Source of the DNA: Abelmoschus esculentus
Taxonomy: Eukaryota > Streptophyta > Magnoliopsida > Malvales > Malvaceae
Direction: 5' to 3'
Length of the DNA stretch: 64,000 nt
NCBI GenBank assembly: GCA_035048815.1
Contig: JAUCBN010000062.1
Coordinates: 3,110,001-3,174,000, forward strand
The translations under genes and the position numbers were made by a program. Shown piece by piece: positions 25,602 through 37,043 of this stretch (its first letter is position 1; each line of letters begins with the position of its first letter). The notes beneath the pieces were generated by a model. That model was not told the DNA's origin and made no database searches. It worked only from the letters and a program-made list of their open reading frames with translations.

Positions 25602-26370
25602 GAGGGGAAGATCCGTGAGAGAAAATGTGTGGTGAGTGTGACAAGTCCCATTGAATCAGAAAATGACAAGGCATACTCCCATCACCTTGTCTGCTTAACA
25701 GATCAACCCTGGAAAAGGACTATCTAATTCTATTGCTATAACTTGTCCCTGTCTGTATAAGACTCCTGTTTGTCCCAATGTTTGTAAGATAACATAGACA
25801 GACCCACCATCTGCCAGGATTCCAGGTTATGTTTGGATGGATTCTCTGAGATGTTCCTTCAAATGTTTAGATTAATGGATGGGGAACTTTGGAAAGTTTA
25901 CCTACTAGGTGGAATATGTTTACTTGATTTGAGCCAAAAATTACGCTTCTTGGAAGACCAAGTATTGGTTCTCCTGTACTGTTCCTGCCGTCAAAACAAG
26001 GCCACAATGCAGTAATTAAGCTAAAGGAAAGATGAAATTAAATGAAATTTGTCAGGTAGTGACATTTTAAAGACTTGTTGAAGGCCATAAGCTACTATTT
26101 GTAAGGTTACTTGTTCCAACAAAGAAGCATAGAGATGCAGACTCTACTGCTTTGCTTTCTGTTGCTTCACCATTCTCTTCCAGTTAGCTAATATCTGTCA
26201 CATTTTCTTTCCCTTTAGTCCTTCAAATTGCATTCAATTGGCTGTATATGTCTACCAGCCAAATATGGGATTCTTAAGGTAAATTTCTTAGTTTCCAGAG
26301 CATCCATGAGATTGAGATGAGGGTCTGTCTACTACTCTACTTTCTACCATGAAGCACATCACTATTCACT
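25602..26370 (-). promoter_or_regulatory. Low-repeat upstream region of the RTFL gene
   Basis: About 770 bp of DNA with more balanced composition than its surroundings and no sign of transposons. It lies directly upstream of the RTFL gene and is probably its promoter. Short frames on either strand have no recognisable domains. I looked for well-known plant miRNA sequences by eye and found none. Confidence 0.35.
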
Positions 26371-26378
26371 ATCACGAC

Positions 26379-26840
26379 TAGGGGTGATATGAGCCGAGCC
26401 GAGCCCGAGCCAGGCCAGGCTCGGCTCGGCGCTCGTTGAGCTCGGAATTTTAGGCTTGAGCTCGGCTCAAAAATAATATTACTGGGCTCGGCTCGGGCTC
26501 AAAGCTCGTCAGGCTCGGCTCGAAATGGACAATTTTTATATTATTAAGTTTTATTATTTATTTGTAGTTTATTTTTATTTATTATTTGTAGTTTTGTAAA
26601 TTTGTTTTAGTTGATAATATTTAATTTTTTTTGCTAAATAAATTATTTTTAATGTATATATAAATATATATGTTTATATATAATTATTCCGAGTCTGTTC
26701 ACGAGCTTTTCGAGTCGAGCTTAGGTAAGCTTGGCTCTGCTCGTTTAGACTCCGAGCCGAACCCGAGCCCGAGTCGAGCTCACTCGAACCGAACCGAGCC
26801 CAAATAGCTCGCGAGCTAGACAGACTCATTATCACCCCTA
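26379..26840. mobile_element. hAT-type MITE, 462 bp, with GAGCCGAGCC iterations
   Basis: Termini TAGGGGTGATATGAG and CTCATTATCACCCCTA, flanked by exact 8-bp duplications ATCACGAC (26371-26378 and 26841-26848). The first 150 bp and last 110 bp are dense in GAGCC, GAGCTCG and GGCTCGG words; the middle is AT-rich. No coding sequence. The intact ends and duplication suggest a fairly recent insertion. Confidence 0.93.
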
Positions 26841-27447
26841 ATCACGACCTCACTTCTCTCTTCCTGCATATATCCAACTCCAACAGTTTCCCTTATCATT
26901 TACATCCTTGCCGCCCACTGATGAATGTGAAGCTTTTCAAAGCAGTTCCAAGTATCAAACATCAACCTTATCTTGAATAGTTCCCGGATCCCACATTTTT
27001 ATCCTTTTCTGGACATCATTTTCCTTTCTTTTAGCTTAGGCCTATGAGAGGACTTGTTGGACCCCATCAAATTAATGATCTCAAAATGTGGCTAATAGGA
27101 TCTGATATTATCTCCTCTCCCCCATGGATATGTATGGCCAAGTTCTTTCCTACACCATAAAGGCTGTTGGAATAATAGCATGGATATGCAGGCGGCTAAA
27201 AGTCCTGGAGTCAGATTTTTTGAGGACAACATGATTATACATACATTGATTAACAAAAAATAGAAGAAATACAGATATAAAAGAGATCGAGGAGAGAGAA
27301 CCAGCATGAAATTGAGATGTCTAGAGGAAGAGAAAACCTTAAAAAATCATTCCACATTTCAACTGCATAATCACTAACAGTTTCTAACACTGTGGAGACA
27401 GGAAATTAATACATATATATGAGTTGACATGGTAACTCACCTCAAAT

Positions 27448-27717
27448 TTATGTTGGTTTATCAAAGAGTATCAATTTACAAACAAAAAGTTGATGGCGTT
27501 TTCGAGTAAGAGATTTTGTAAACACGTCAACAAGTTGTAATACAATAGAAACATGTGAAAGAGAAATAACTTGATCGTTGAGAACTTCAAGAATATAGTG
27601 AGAATCCACTTTCATATATGTGGTGATCTCATGGTTTATTGGATTAGTTGCAATCTGAATGAAATTGGTATTATTGCATGTAGGACTAGATTGATGAATT
27701 CCGAGCTCATACAACAA
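27448..27717 (-). pseudogene. Ty1/copia pol fragment (RNase H C-terminal part)
   Basis: The minus-strand frame reads in order ELGIHQSSPT, IQIATNPINHEITTYMKVD, HYILEVLND and LVDVFTKSLTRKRHQLFVCKL. These match the copia RNase H tail (IATNPVFHERTKHIEID..., ADIFTKSL). It is a short relic without the rest of pol and cannot encode a working enzyme. Confidence 0.85.
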
Positions 27718-27724
27718 GCCTCCA

Positions 27725-28880
27725 AGCCAGAAACCCTATACCAGAAAGGCACAAATATTGTATTGGTTTTTGACTGTATGGTCAAATATATTGTTATTGG
27801 ACACTAATTGATTTAATTTATTGTTTAAAGACCTAATTAAAACAATTAAAAATAATTTAATGACTAAATTATTAAAATTAAAAATTTAGGGGTAAAAGTG
27901 TAAACTTAAGAAAGATAAAAAACCACCTCGTAATTATCCATTTTTAAGGTGAGTCACCTCGCAGGCATTGATTCTAAAAAGTTATAATTTGGTGGTTAAT
28001 GCTTTTAAAAATAAGAAAGGTAAAAAAATATATTGGTATGATATAGTTTACCTTCTACCATGAGGAACTTACTGGTTAAAACTCTTAGAATTCTAAGTGT
28101 TTGAAACACTCTAAGAAATTACAACCTACTGAGCTTCCTTTTTCTTACTTTTCATCTTCATCTTCGATAAAGTAACAAACACCTTCATTGTCAACTCCTA
28201 TCTAACGACCCATTTTTTTTCGATTAACGTCGAGTGTTGACTCGAATCTTGGATTATCATATTAGATCGAATAATCAAGTTGGCGGTCCATCTTGGGCCT
28301 CAGATTTGTCTTGGTGGGATTTCTGTGTTGTTGGACCCGGGTTTTGGACTTATACATATTGGAAGAAATGTTGAAGGACAAGGTGATATTTTTCCTTTGA
28401 GAGACAAAGCTATCCATTTTTTTGTTTTTCTCTGCAAAAATGGAAGGGAGGATGATGTCATTGGCTTTTATCTCTCTCCCTCATCTTCTTCTCCTCCTTT
28501 AATCTCAAGCAAAAAGGAAAAGATGAAAACTTACGGTTACTAAGAAGTAATCTCGTTTTGCTCATTAAGGAATAGTTTATCAGCAACCCCAAGATCTTTA
28601 TTTCAAGATACATATCTCTTGGTTTGGTTGAAGAATGGTTTTGAAGCTTAAAAACAAGATTTGGAGGTAGAAGAAGCATGATGGAAGCTCTAATCCGGGT
28701 TGCTTGCTTAAGGTCAATACATTTCTGACTCCTACACTTCATGAGCCTCATAAAATGGTTGTTTTGCTTGATTTATGGTTGGATTGCATAGTTTTACATG
28801 TTTAAATGCTTTAAACTCCTTATAATGGCTAATCAAGTTTAGGACATTTTAAGTGTGTAAAATTGGTAGTAACTCACTCA
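27725..28880. other. Non-coding gap, no recognised feature
   Basis: Low-complexity AT-rich DNA with several short frames that have no family signature (for example 28280-28543). I see nothing supportable. Confidence 0.5.
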
Positions 28881-28889
28881 ATATACTCC

Positions 28890-31400
28890 AAATAACTTGT
28901 AGGAACGATTAGGGACTTAACCATATCGGTTAAAAGGGATTTCAAGGTGAAATCCAAACCTAGAATTTTATTTTTGGATGCGCATACCAGTACGACTATG
29001 GAGCGTATCGGTACGCTAGAGTAAATTTAAAAGGCTGTTTGTTAGAGGCATATCGGTACACAGGGGAGCGTACCGATACCCTTAGAGAGTTTTGAATTCT
29101 AGAAACATTTTTGCGTACAAGTACAAGGAAGTGTATCAGTACTACTGTCCCATTGGTTGAAGATGACTTTGAGTATTGGTTTGTACCTAGGGATATATCG
29201 GTATGGGTTAAGGATGAGCGCGAAACTCAAACCCGACATGTTTCGACCCGATTCGATCTAGTCAGATTTTTTGGTAGAAAATTCAGGGTCGGATCGGGTT
29301 GTGTTAGATTTTTTTCAAGGGTGATCTCAGGTCGGGTCGGGTTTAGGGTGGAAAAAATCTGACCCAACCTAGGACTAATAGTGTAATTTTTCTATATATA
29401 TTTTAGGAATATTTGCAATAATGATCCCTTTTTATATATATTTTATACAATTAGGTCACTAAAATTATTTTTTTATAATTAGGTCATTACAATTTTTTTT
29501 ACAATTAGATCCCCAAATTTTATTTTATTTACAATTAAGTCCCTGAATTTAAAAATTTTAATATTTCAGTTTAGGTCGGGTCGATTTGGATTTTAAAGCT
29601 TAAAAATTGGGTCAGGTCGGATTTTTTCACCCTAAACCTGGGTCGGGTACGGGTGGGCTAAAAATCTAACTCGACGGATTTTAAGTTTTTCAAACCTAGT
29701 TAGGCACGGGTCGGTACTTTTGCGTATCGGAACTAGGTATCGATACAGGGGTTTGGCGTATCAGTACGAGTAGACATTTTAAGTTTTTCGAACCTAGTTG
29801 GTGTATTGATACAACAAGGGGATGTACCGATACTTAGGATCGTACCGATAACCTAATTAGGCATATCAGTACACACAAAGCAATCTGCCCAAAAATTTTG
29901 AGTTAACATTCGAAGATTTTATAATTCAAGATAAGAGTCTCAATGGGTCACTAAAGGTATAAAATAAACTATAAAACCGATAAATCAAGTTTAATACCCC
30001 AATACAAGAAATTATGGCTAATGATTTAATAATTGACGTGTGACTTGATTATATTATGTTTCCTTAAGAATCCTTGGTAGATCAAGTAATAACGTATATT
30101 AGTTAGGGTTCTTGTTATGTGTCGATGAGACATCAATATATTTAGAAGGCTTTGGCTAGTTGGGAATAATATAATGAGAATCATATGAATGAGCTAACAA
30201 TTTTGAGATGTTAATCCTTAATTATTGAAACGTACCTTGGACATTAGTGGTGGTAATGTTAGATGCTTTTTATCTCTTGGTATGATGTATGAACTGCTCG
30301 TGGAGCATGTTTTACTTATATGTTATAGAAAAGGTATTCGGATATCCTAGAATCAGTGCATGGGCACCTAATTGAAAGGGTGTATACTTTGGGCAGTGTG
30401 AGCGAGTACGTATGATATATCCATGGGCTATGTGATCTGGATGCGGTTAGAACCTATATATGGCTATGATGATATGCATAAGGAAATACAACTTGATGGG
30501 TTGTGTTAGCATCAAAAACTTGATGGGTTGTTTAAGCAACAAACAACTCGATGAGTTACGTGAATTCGAGTAACCTAATGGGCTATGTGACCTCAGAGAC
30601 GGACTGCTTGTGGCTATGATGATCGAAGTATATCCTAGGCATATCTATGACTATGTTGATCCAGATATGGTCCAACCCGACGGCTATGTGATCACGAGAA
30701 AACGCGAAAACTATGTGAGCACGAGTATAGTAGGGCTACGTTGGCCAATAGGTATGAATGTTATATGCATGTATGTATGTTGTATGGATTCATGGTTGAT
30801 GAAATTTATACCCTAAAGTTGTGTTATTGAGGTACAATACTTATAAATAGGTAGGCTGTGTAAACTCGAGTAACTCGATATGCTGTGTGTGAAATCGAGT
30901 AGACAAGTCTTGCATGGCACTTAAGCTTACTATATAATATTGTCTTGGGATAAAATATTTGAGAATTCTAGCTGAGTTAGGCTAGGAGATGAACCTTACT
31001 TTGGAAGTCTTTTTGTGCACTCTTGACTATTTTATCATGCATGCTTGTTTTACGATATTTATGAATTGCGATAGAATAGAAATGTACAACTAAGCTTTGT
31101 TAGCTCAACGTGTGGAATTCTAGTATTTTCCGTGCATAGGTTGACATATAATTGTTGGAGGAGCATATCGTAGAAGACTTTCTAACACCGAAGCCGTAAA
31201 AAGGTATAGTACATGATATTCTAGTTTGGACTTATTGTATTCATAGGACCTTACCATAAATCGAGTTTGTATCTTTATTTTATTTTGGGTCTAATTATGT
31301 ATTTTGAAATAGAGCTCATATTTTGTAAACTCTTTTATTTTACTTTTATCTACTTGGATTTATTAAAAATGAGATATTGAAATTTTTATGACATGTGTTT
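28890..31400. repeat. LTR-retrotransposon-like non-coding DNA with TATCGGTAC words
   Basis: 28950-29170 and 29700-29880 carry many near-palindromic words of the type GTATCGGTACG / GTACCGATAC. 30400-30900 repeats short motifs such as ACTTGATGGGTTGTGT and GGCTATGTGA, resembling the low-complexity interior of some plant gypsy (Tekay/Del) LTRs. No gag or pol frame is present. The boundaries and class are uncertain. Confidence 0.35.
29198..29712. mobile_element. Truncated hAT-like element with GGGTCGGGT iterations
   Basis: The left end resembles TAAGGATGAGC, followed by ACCCGAC words. The right part has GGGTCGGGT words around an AT-rich core. Neither a clean right terminus nor a target duplication was found. 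It is inserted within the TATCGGTAC-rich region. Confidence 0.35.
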
Positions 31401-32029
31401 TGAAAGAAATTTTGATAGGTCAATTTTGGGTGACCTATATATCCAATCTTTGAAAAGCTTAGTTTTTTTTACCACCTATATATCCAATCTTTGCTTCGTG
31501 AGTAAACCCCCCAAACTATTGATTGATTCCATGGAATTTTGAGTAATTTCAAGTTGAGAAGATTAAGGTTCTTAACTAAAGCTCATGCCTTTTAGTACTG
31601 AATCCATGAATAATCTAATAGCTATTCTAAGGTTAAAAATTGTTTTCAATATTATTTTTTTGATTCTTGCAATTTATATTATTTTACCTAGCTTAAGAAA
31701 TGGAAAAAGAGACTATCATTTCCATCAAAGACTAGGAACAAAGGGATTATCATCTGAGAGTCATAGGAATTTCGAAAATCTAAATGAGAGTAGTCAGAGT
31801 CTCAGGATTAGGCTAGGTGCCTTTTTTCTGACGTCTTTGATATTGTGTAAACTTATATTTGATTTTGATATAACACATTTGTATGAGGACCAATTTCACA
31901 AAAAGAAATAAATTTTTAAGTACCTTAAAGTATCAAAAACTCACAAGTTTTTTCGAACTCATTCTTATGATAAACATTATCCTCAAAATTTTTCTAAGTG
32001 TTTTCATACTCAAAACAACCAAAATCTCC

Positions 32030-33170
32030 CAAGCGTATCGATACCCTTTAAGGCATATGGATACGAATTTTCGTTAAAAGAATCTGATTTTAATTAGATG
32101 TCTATCATGTATCGATACGACTTTTAAACATATCGATACGTGGGATCGATACAAAAAAGTATCAAATTGATATGCCATTCAACCTAGGTCCCAACGACTA
32201 GTTGAGTATCGATATGACCTTCATGCATAATGATATGGTTAAAAAATATTTACTCAATTTTCAAGGTTATTTTAAAGACTGTTTGAATGTAAATTTATTG
32301 AAATCATAAAATTGAAAAATCGTTATGAGTATCAATACAACCTTTTCAATCATTTTTATGAGAATTTCAATGAGAAAAACTCGTATCGATACGGTACGAC
32401 CCGTATCGATCTCTTTGTAAAAATTATCACTTGTTTCGATACGCCTATGAAATGTATCGATATCCCTTTGCATTTTTAGCTACGTTTATCGATACGAACA
32501 TCCCTAATATCGATACCCTTTGTATAATGACTCTTTGTTTTTATGGTAGGTACTCGATACGAGAGTCTGTATACTAATCTTGATGGTTGTCAGACAATAT
32601 TTATTGCGAGAAATTTGCACACCGAGTATATTCAAATCCACAATAACCCAAACGGTTGAAGATCAATAAGGGAATATAAATACAAGTCTTTAAAGCTCCT
32701 ATCAGCAACTAATCATTATGTGAGCAATCAAGCAAAAATCTAATCCTCTTGATTATTTATTATCAAACCCTTATACCTAATTTGTGTTTATTCCATTATA
32801 ATCTTTATTTCAAGTTTTGGGAGAGTCTTAATTGTAATTGGGTAAAAATTATCAACCTTTGTGAGGTAATTTTAGTTCACCATTTCTCTTCTTGTAAAGA
32901 GTTATAGTTTGATCAAACTTTGGGTAGAAAGTTTGATCGTTGTAAGGTTTCCTATTAATCCGAGAAAAAAAGGGATGAATTCTAGTTAATGAATTGGTTG
33001 AAATCCTTAGTAGTGTGTTAAGGTAGTGAATGTAGAGCTTATTTAAAGTTTGAACCACTCCAAAATTCATTGTATTCATTTTTTTATATTTTCCCTTATA
33101 CCCTTAAAATTTTTAATTTGTTAATTCATCCACTCTTGGTCATTATCATTCGACTGATCATCTTAACAAT
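32030..33170 (+). mobile_element. Probable 5' LTR of a Ty1/copia element (partial)
   Basis: 32030-32560 is dense in TATCGATACG-type words. 32600-33170 has the form of a copia LTR 3' half (promoter-like and polyadenylation-like text ending ...CTTAACA), followed directly by TTGGTATCAGAG at 33171-33182, the usual primer-binding site for initiator methionine tRNA. The LTR's left boundary is not defined. Confidence 0.6.
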
Positions 33171-33182
33171 TGGTATCAGAGA
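33171..33182 (+). promoter_or_regulatory. Retrotransposon primer-binding site (tRNA-iMet)
   Basis: TTGGTATCAGAG lies immediately downstream of the LTR-like end and about 60 bp upstream of a gag-like start, the standard arrangement in plant copia elements. Confidence 0.75.
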
Positions 33183-33244
33183 TATACTCATTGGAAGGAT
33201 TAACACCCACTTGAGAAGATCTTAGAAAAGATTAATCAATCTCC

Positions 33245-33345
33245 ATGACATCTACCTTGGGACAAAGCATGTATAAGTCTCAATCTATCACGAAGCCTCC
33301 ATTCTTTAATAGATACAACTATATGTATTAGAAGAATAGGATGAT
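33245..33345 (+). pseudogene. Ty1/copia gag N-terminal fragment, truncated
   Basis: The frame from the ATG reads MTSTLGQSMYKSQSITKPPF and continues with an NRYNYMY segment, matching the copia gag start (pattern PPxFxxxNYxxWKxxM). At the usual Trp position there is a TAG stop. After about 100 bp the similarity ends. It is a dead fragment of the element whose LTR and primer site lie just upstream. Confidence 0.65.
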
Positions 33346-33349
33346 AGGA

Positions 33350-35637
33350 TGTCCTACACCTATTCTGGTACAAACGCATACCTTGCCAAGTTATAGTATA
33401 TAAGATATTGTCTCCCACAGAGACTGATTTACCTACGCAACTTATTTTATCTTACATAATGGAAAAGTAAAAACCCAAGTAATTTAGATTGAATTATGTT
33501 AAACTAAATTAACTAAAGTAATCAAGTAAATAATTAATAGAATCAAGAGATGAGAGAAATGACAGGTTAAATTACTTCATAGTGTGGATTCTAATTATAG
33601 ATTTTCTCGTCTTATTAATGCAAAAGTTGAAATTGCCACCTCGACATGTCGCTAAAGGGTCGCCTTAGTTGTCTTGGTGGGGTTATGCTTTGACGGAAAG
33701 TCAACAACTCATAGTTCGACAGAAAGTCCTTTTATGACTCCTCTTTATCCCTAATTCAGAGTACTATTGGTGGCCACGTCTTGATAATACCTCCCGACGT
33801 GAATCAAGGATGAACAACAACCAATGATATGTTTCTTCTAGTCGCTGAAACTCGAACTTATCCCTAAGCCATATTACTCAATACCTAAGAGTAAAATCTT
33901 CACTTGTTTCGTAAGCCTAAATCTCCCAGTCTAGACAAATAAGTTTTTCCTCATAAACTTCTCTCTCGAGCTTGAATAAAAGAAAAGGTATGAACCAAGA
34001 GTGAATAAACTATGAATAAAAAATTTTCATTAATAAGATTCGAATAAGATACAATATTCTTCCACAATTGCTACATAAGTAACATGGACCTTGTCGAATA
34101 ATTAGAACATGGTATGAGAGATGGTGGCTAGGGTAAAGGAAGAAGAACCTCTTAAATGTCTTATTCTCTATCTAGGGTTCGGTATATATATGCTAAGCCT
34201 ATGTCAAATCCTCCCCAAAGTAGGAATACAACTTGGAATAAAATACAAATTTAATAATTAAATAAAAGACTTTTATTTTATTTCCTAGTTTATTTCTATT
34301 GAACTCTTAATTTCATGGCTTTGATGATGGCTCACCTTGCTTTACTTTTATATGTTCTTTCTCTTGCTTGTCTCAACAGTTCAAGTTCTTTATTCTCTTT
34401 CTATTATCCTCCATATGTGTTCATTCCAGTTCTGTCGCAATGACAAGATCTACTGCCATGGCGGGTGCTACTATGCATTTTGTCCTTATTTGGTCTGATC
34501 TACAACTTCCTTCATCCAATATCTTTTAGTAGTATCTTGTATCCAAGTGGCATAATTCTTGTCTAAGAAAGAAAACTATAACCGTACCTGTTTTCTACTA
34601 AATATTGTATAAAATCAGTAATTAACTGCAAAGATTTTGAAAGGTAGAAAATGTACATATTTGTCTATTATTACCATCTAATTCTATTAAATATAAGCAA
34701 TAATTGAGTTGAATAGTGTATAAAATGTAGGACTGTTGGTAAAATAATCTATTACTTGTCACAGCCCTAAACTTGAACTATTGTTTGTCCTCAAGCAATG
34801 TAAAATAATCTAAGTTCAAGAATTTTATGACAATATACCCTCCACACTATTGTAACGAAGTTCCTTTCTTTGTTGTGTCTTTTCTGGTTTCTAGGAATTC
34901 CTCGAAACTAGACTATGAGTCTTTTGAGTGTGTGCGTGTAGCTATAACAAAACTGATTTTTTGAGTTCTAATCTTTTTTCTATCTCAATACTTCAGACAT
35001 AGATTTTTATTCTAGTTTTTCCTTTTCCCTAAACTGTATATATATATATAATGTTTGAGTCGGTTTCGATCACCTCTAGTGTTGATCTACTACTAGAACT
35101 GGTTTTAAGCACCTCTAGTATTTGGGAAAACTACTAAGTCTTAGAGCCTGTGATGAGAACGTTTAAAGACTGCACTAGAGCCAATGATAGAAACCTTTAG
35201 CTATAATCTAAAGTCCAAGTCTCTATTGTTTTTTAAAGAAAATAACTCCTAAAATCACTCTGATACGGCGAGCTGGTAGGCATATTACTGCTAAGGCAAT
35301 GTACATAAAATTTCAGTCTTAAAAAAATTGTAGTAAGACAAAAATAGTAGAATAAGAGGTAATTTTTAGACAAAACTATAGATTTTCATACATTGTATTT
35401 ACAGATAAAAAAATTGACTAATGCTCCCTCAAACTCAAGGGATACATTGTCCTTAATGCATGGAAAGATAGATAAAAGGAGATATAAAAGATAACTGAAA
35501 AATAAAAAGAAAACATAAAAAAGAAAAGTAAACAAAATAAGTACTAAAGCCCTATAACGAAGGTAACTCAAAGGCTTCTTTATTAACCGCGGGTTGTGTT
35601 AACATCAAAAACTTGATGGGTTGTTAACCGTGGGTTG
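33350..35637. other. Non-coding gap, unclassified repeat-like DNA
   Basis: No gene is supported. The text around 34740-34800 (ending in a CTCAAGCAATG-type phrase) resembles fragments found in old plant retrotransposons, but I cannot classify it. There is a (TA)n of about 14 bp near 35037. Confidence 0.4.
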
Positions 35638-36600
35638 TATACATACAAAAATCCTTACAATATTTGTATCAATTTATGTATTCTCGTAGTAAATTGTATA
35701 TATACATAAATCCTTACACTAAGATGGCTTCCCTTGGCTCATGGTGATAATGTGTAAGGATTTGTGTACATACCTTTTCCTTACAGTTTTCGTAAGCATT
35801 TGTGTATACTTTGTAGGTATTTGTATACATACATAAATCCTTACAATATTTGTATCAATTTATGTATTATCGTAGTAAATTGTATACGTACACAAATCTT
35901 TACACTAAAATGGCATCCTTTAGCTCATGGTGAGAAGGTGTAAGGATTTGTGTACATACCTTTTTCCTTACAATTTCCGTAAGCATTTATGTATACTTTG
36001 TAGGGATTTATGTACATACACAAATCTTAACATATTTGTACCAATTTATGTATTCTCGTAGTAAATTATGTATGTACACAAATCCTTATAATAAGATGAC
36101 CTCCTTTAGCTCATGGTAAGAAGGTGTAAGGATTTCGGTATATACCTTTTTCCTTACAATTTTCGTAAGCATTTGTGTATATTTTGTAGGGATTTGAGTA
36201 CATACACAAATCCTTACAGTTTTTGTACCATATTATATATTCTCGTAGTAAATTGTGTATTTACCCAAATCCTTACACTAAGATGACCTCTTTTAGCTCT
36301 TGGTGACAAGGTGTAAGAATTTTCTTTATATACATTTTTCCTTACAGTTTTCGTAAGCATTTGTGTTTACTTTGTAGGGATTTGTATACATACACAAATT
36401 CTTACAATATTTGTATCAATTTATGTATTCTCGTAGTAAATTGTGTATGTACGCAAATCCTTACGTTTGTAATAATTTATGTATATATCTTTTTTCTTAC
36501 AATATTTGTAAGGATTTATATATTTACACAAATCCTTACATTTGTAACAATTTATGTATATACCTTTTTTTCTTAATTTTTATAAGAGATTATATACATA
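35638..36600. repeat. Tandem array, period about 186 bp, with internal palindromes
   Basis: A marker phrase (AGCTCATGGTGAGAAGGTG) recurs at 35739, 35925, 36111 and 36298, giving spacings of 186, 186 and 187 bp, followed by degenerate shorter units to about 36600. Each unit contains CACAAATCCTTAC and its inverse GTAAGGATTTGTG, so it can fold back on itself, and TGTACA or TATATA palindromes. Divergence rises towards the right end. Confidence 0.85.
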
Positions 36601-36639
36601 ATTCGTAACCAATTATATACAAAAAATAACAAGATAAAC

Positions 36640-37043
36640 CGGTCCGCCTTTTTTTAATCGGCTTTTAAGTGCAGTTTCCCAGACACACCCACAAAATATA
36701 TATATTTTTTTCTTCATAAAACCAACAAAATAAATGATTGTTTAATTGAGAGGGAGTAAATTGCCAAGTCTAAGCCAATAGAACACGTCGTATTGAAAGA
36801 GTGGTCCCATCCATATGCTTATTAAAAAAAGGCTCCTTCTCCAACATCACAATTTCAAATCCACTGTTACTAAAATAAAATTCAAATCAAAACAATTCAA
36901 ACACCATTTCCCCCTGCCAACGGCTATATTTCTGTCATTTCTCCTCGCTTTGTTTCCTCCAATCCATCTCTCTCCATTCCTTGCCCTAATCCCCATCCCC
37001 CTTTTCTCGCCTCCTTTTCTTTCTAGCCAAACAGGAAAGAAAT
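36640..37043 (+). promoter_or_regulatory. Promoter and 5' UTR of the KIN-12 gene
   Basis: About 400 bp between the tandem array and the KIN-12 ATG. It becomes C/T-rich from 36900 on, as plant 5' UTRs often do, and carries an M-phase (MSA) motif at 36916. A frame starting at 36815 overlaps it but has no family match. Confidence 0.5.
36916..36926 (+). promoter_or_regulatory. MSA element (mitosis-specific activator)
   Basis: GCCAACGGCTA matches the plant MSA consensus (YCYAACGGYYA) at 10 of 11 positions, 118 bp upstream of the KIN-12 start codon. MSA sites bind three-repeat MYB proteins (MYB3R) and drive G2/M genes, which fits a phragmoplast kinesin. Confidence 0.6.

Noticed and set aside
28280..28543. 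87-aa plus-strand frame
   Set aside because: No domain, no splice or promoter context, and it lies in repeat-rich DNA.
31432..31494. 20-bp direct repeat (ACCTATATATCCAATCTTTG) as a possible target duplication
   Set aside because: The copies are only 43 bp apart with no element structure between them; more likely a small slippage duplication.
31585..31911. 108-aa plus-strand frame with hydrophobic segments
   Set aside because: AT-rich non-coding repeat region, no upstream gene structure, no recognised motif; hydrophobicity follows from T-rich codons.
35638..36600. Regular repeats that might suggest a CRISPR array
   Set aside because: The units are about 186 bp with no short repeat/unique spacer pattern, and the setting is a plant nuclear genome. 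It is a tandem satellite-like repeat.
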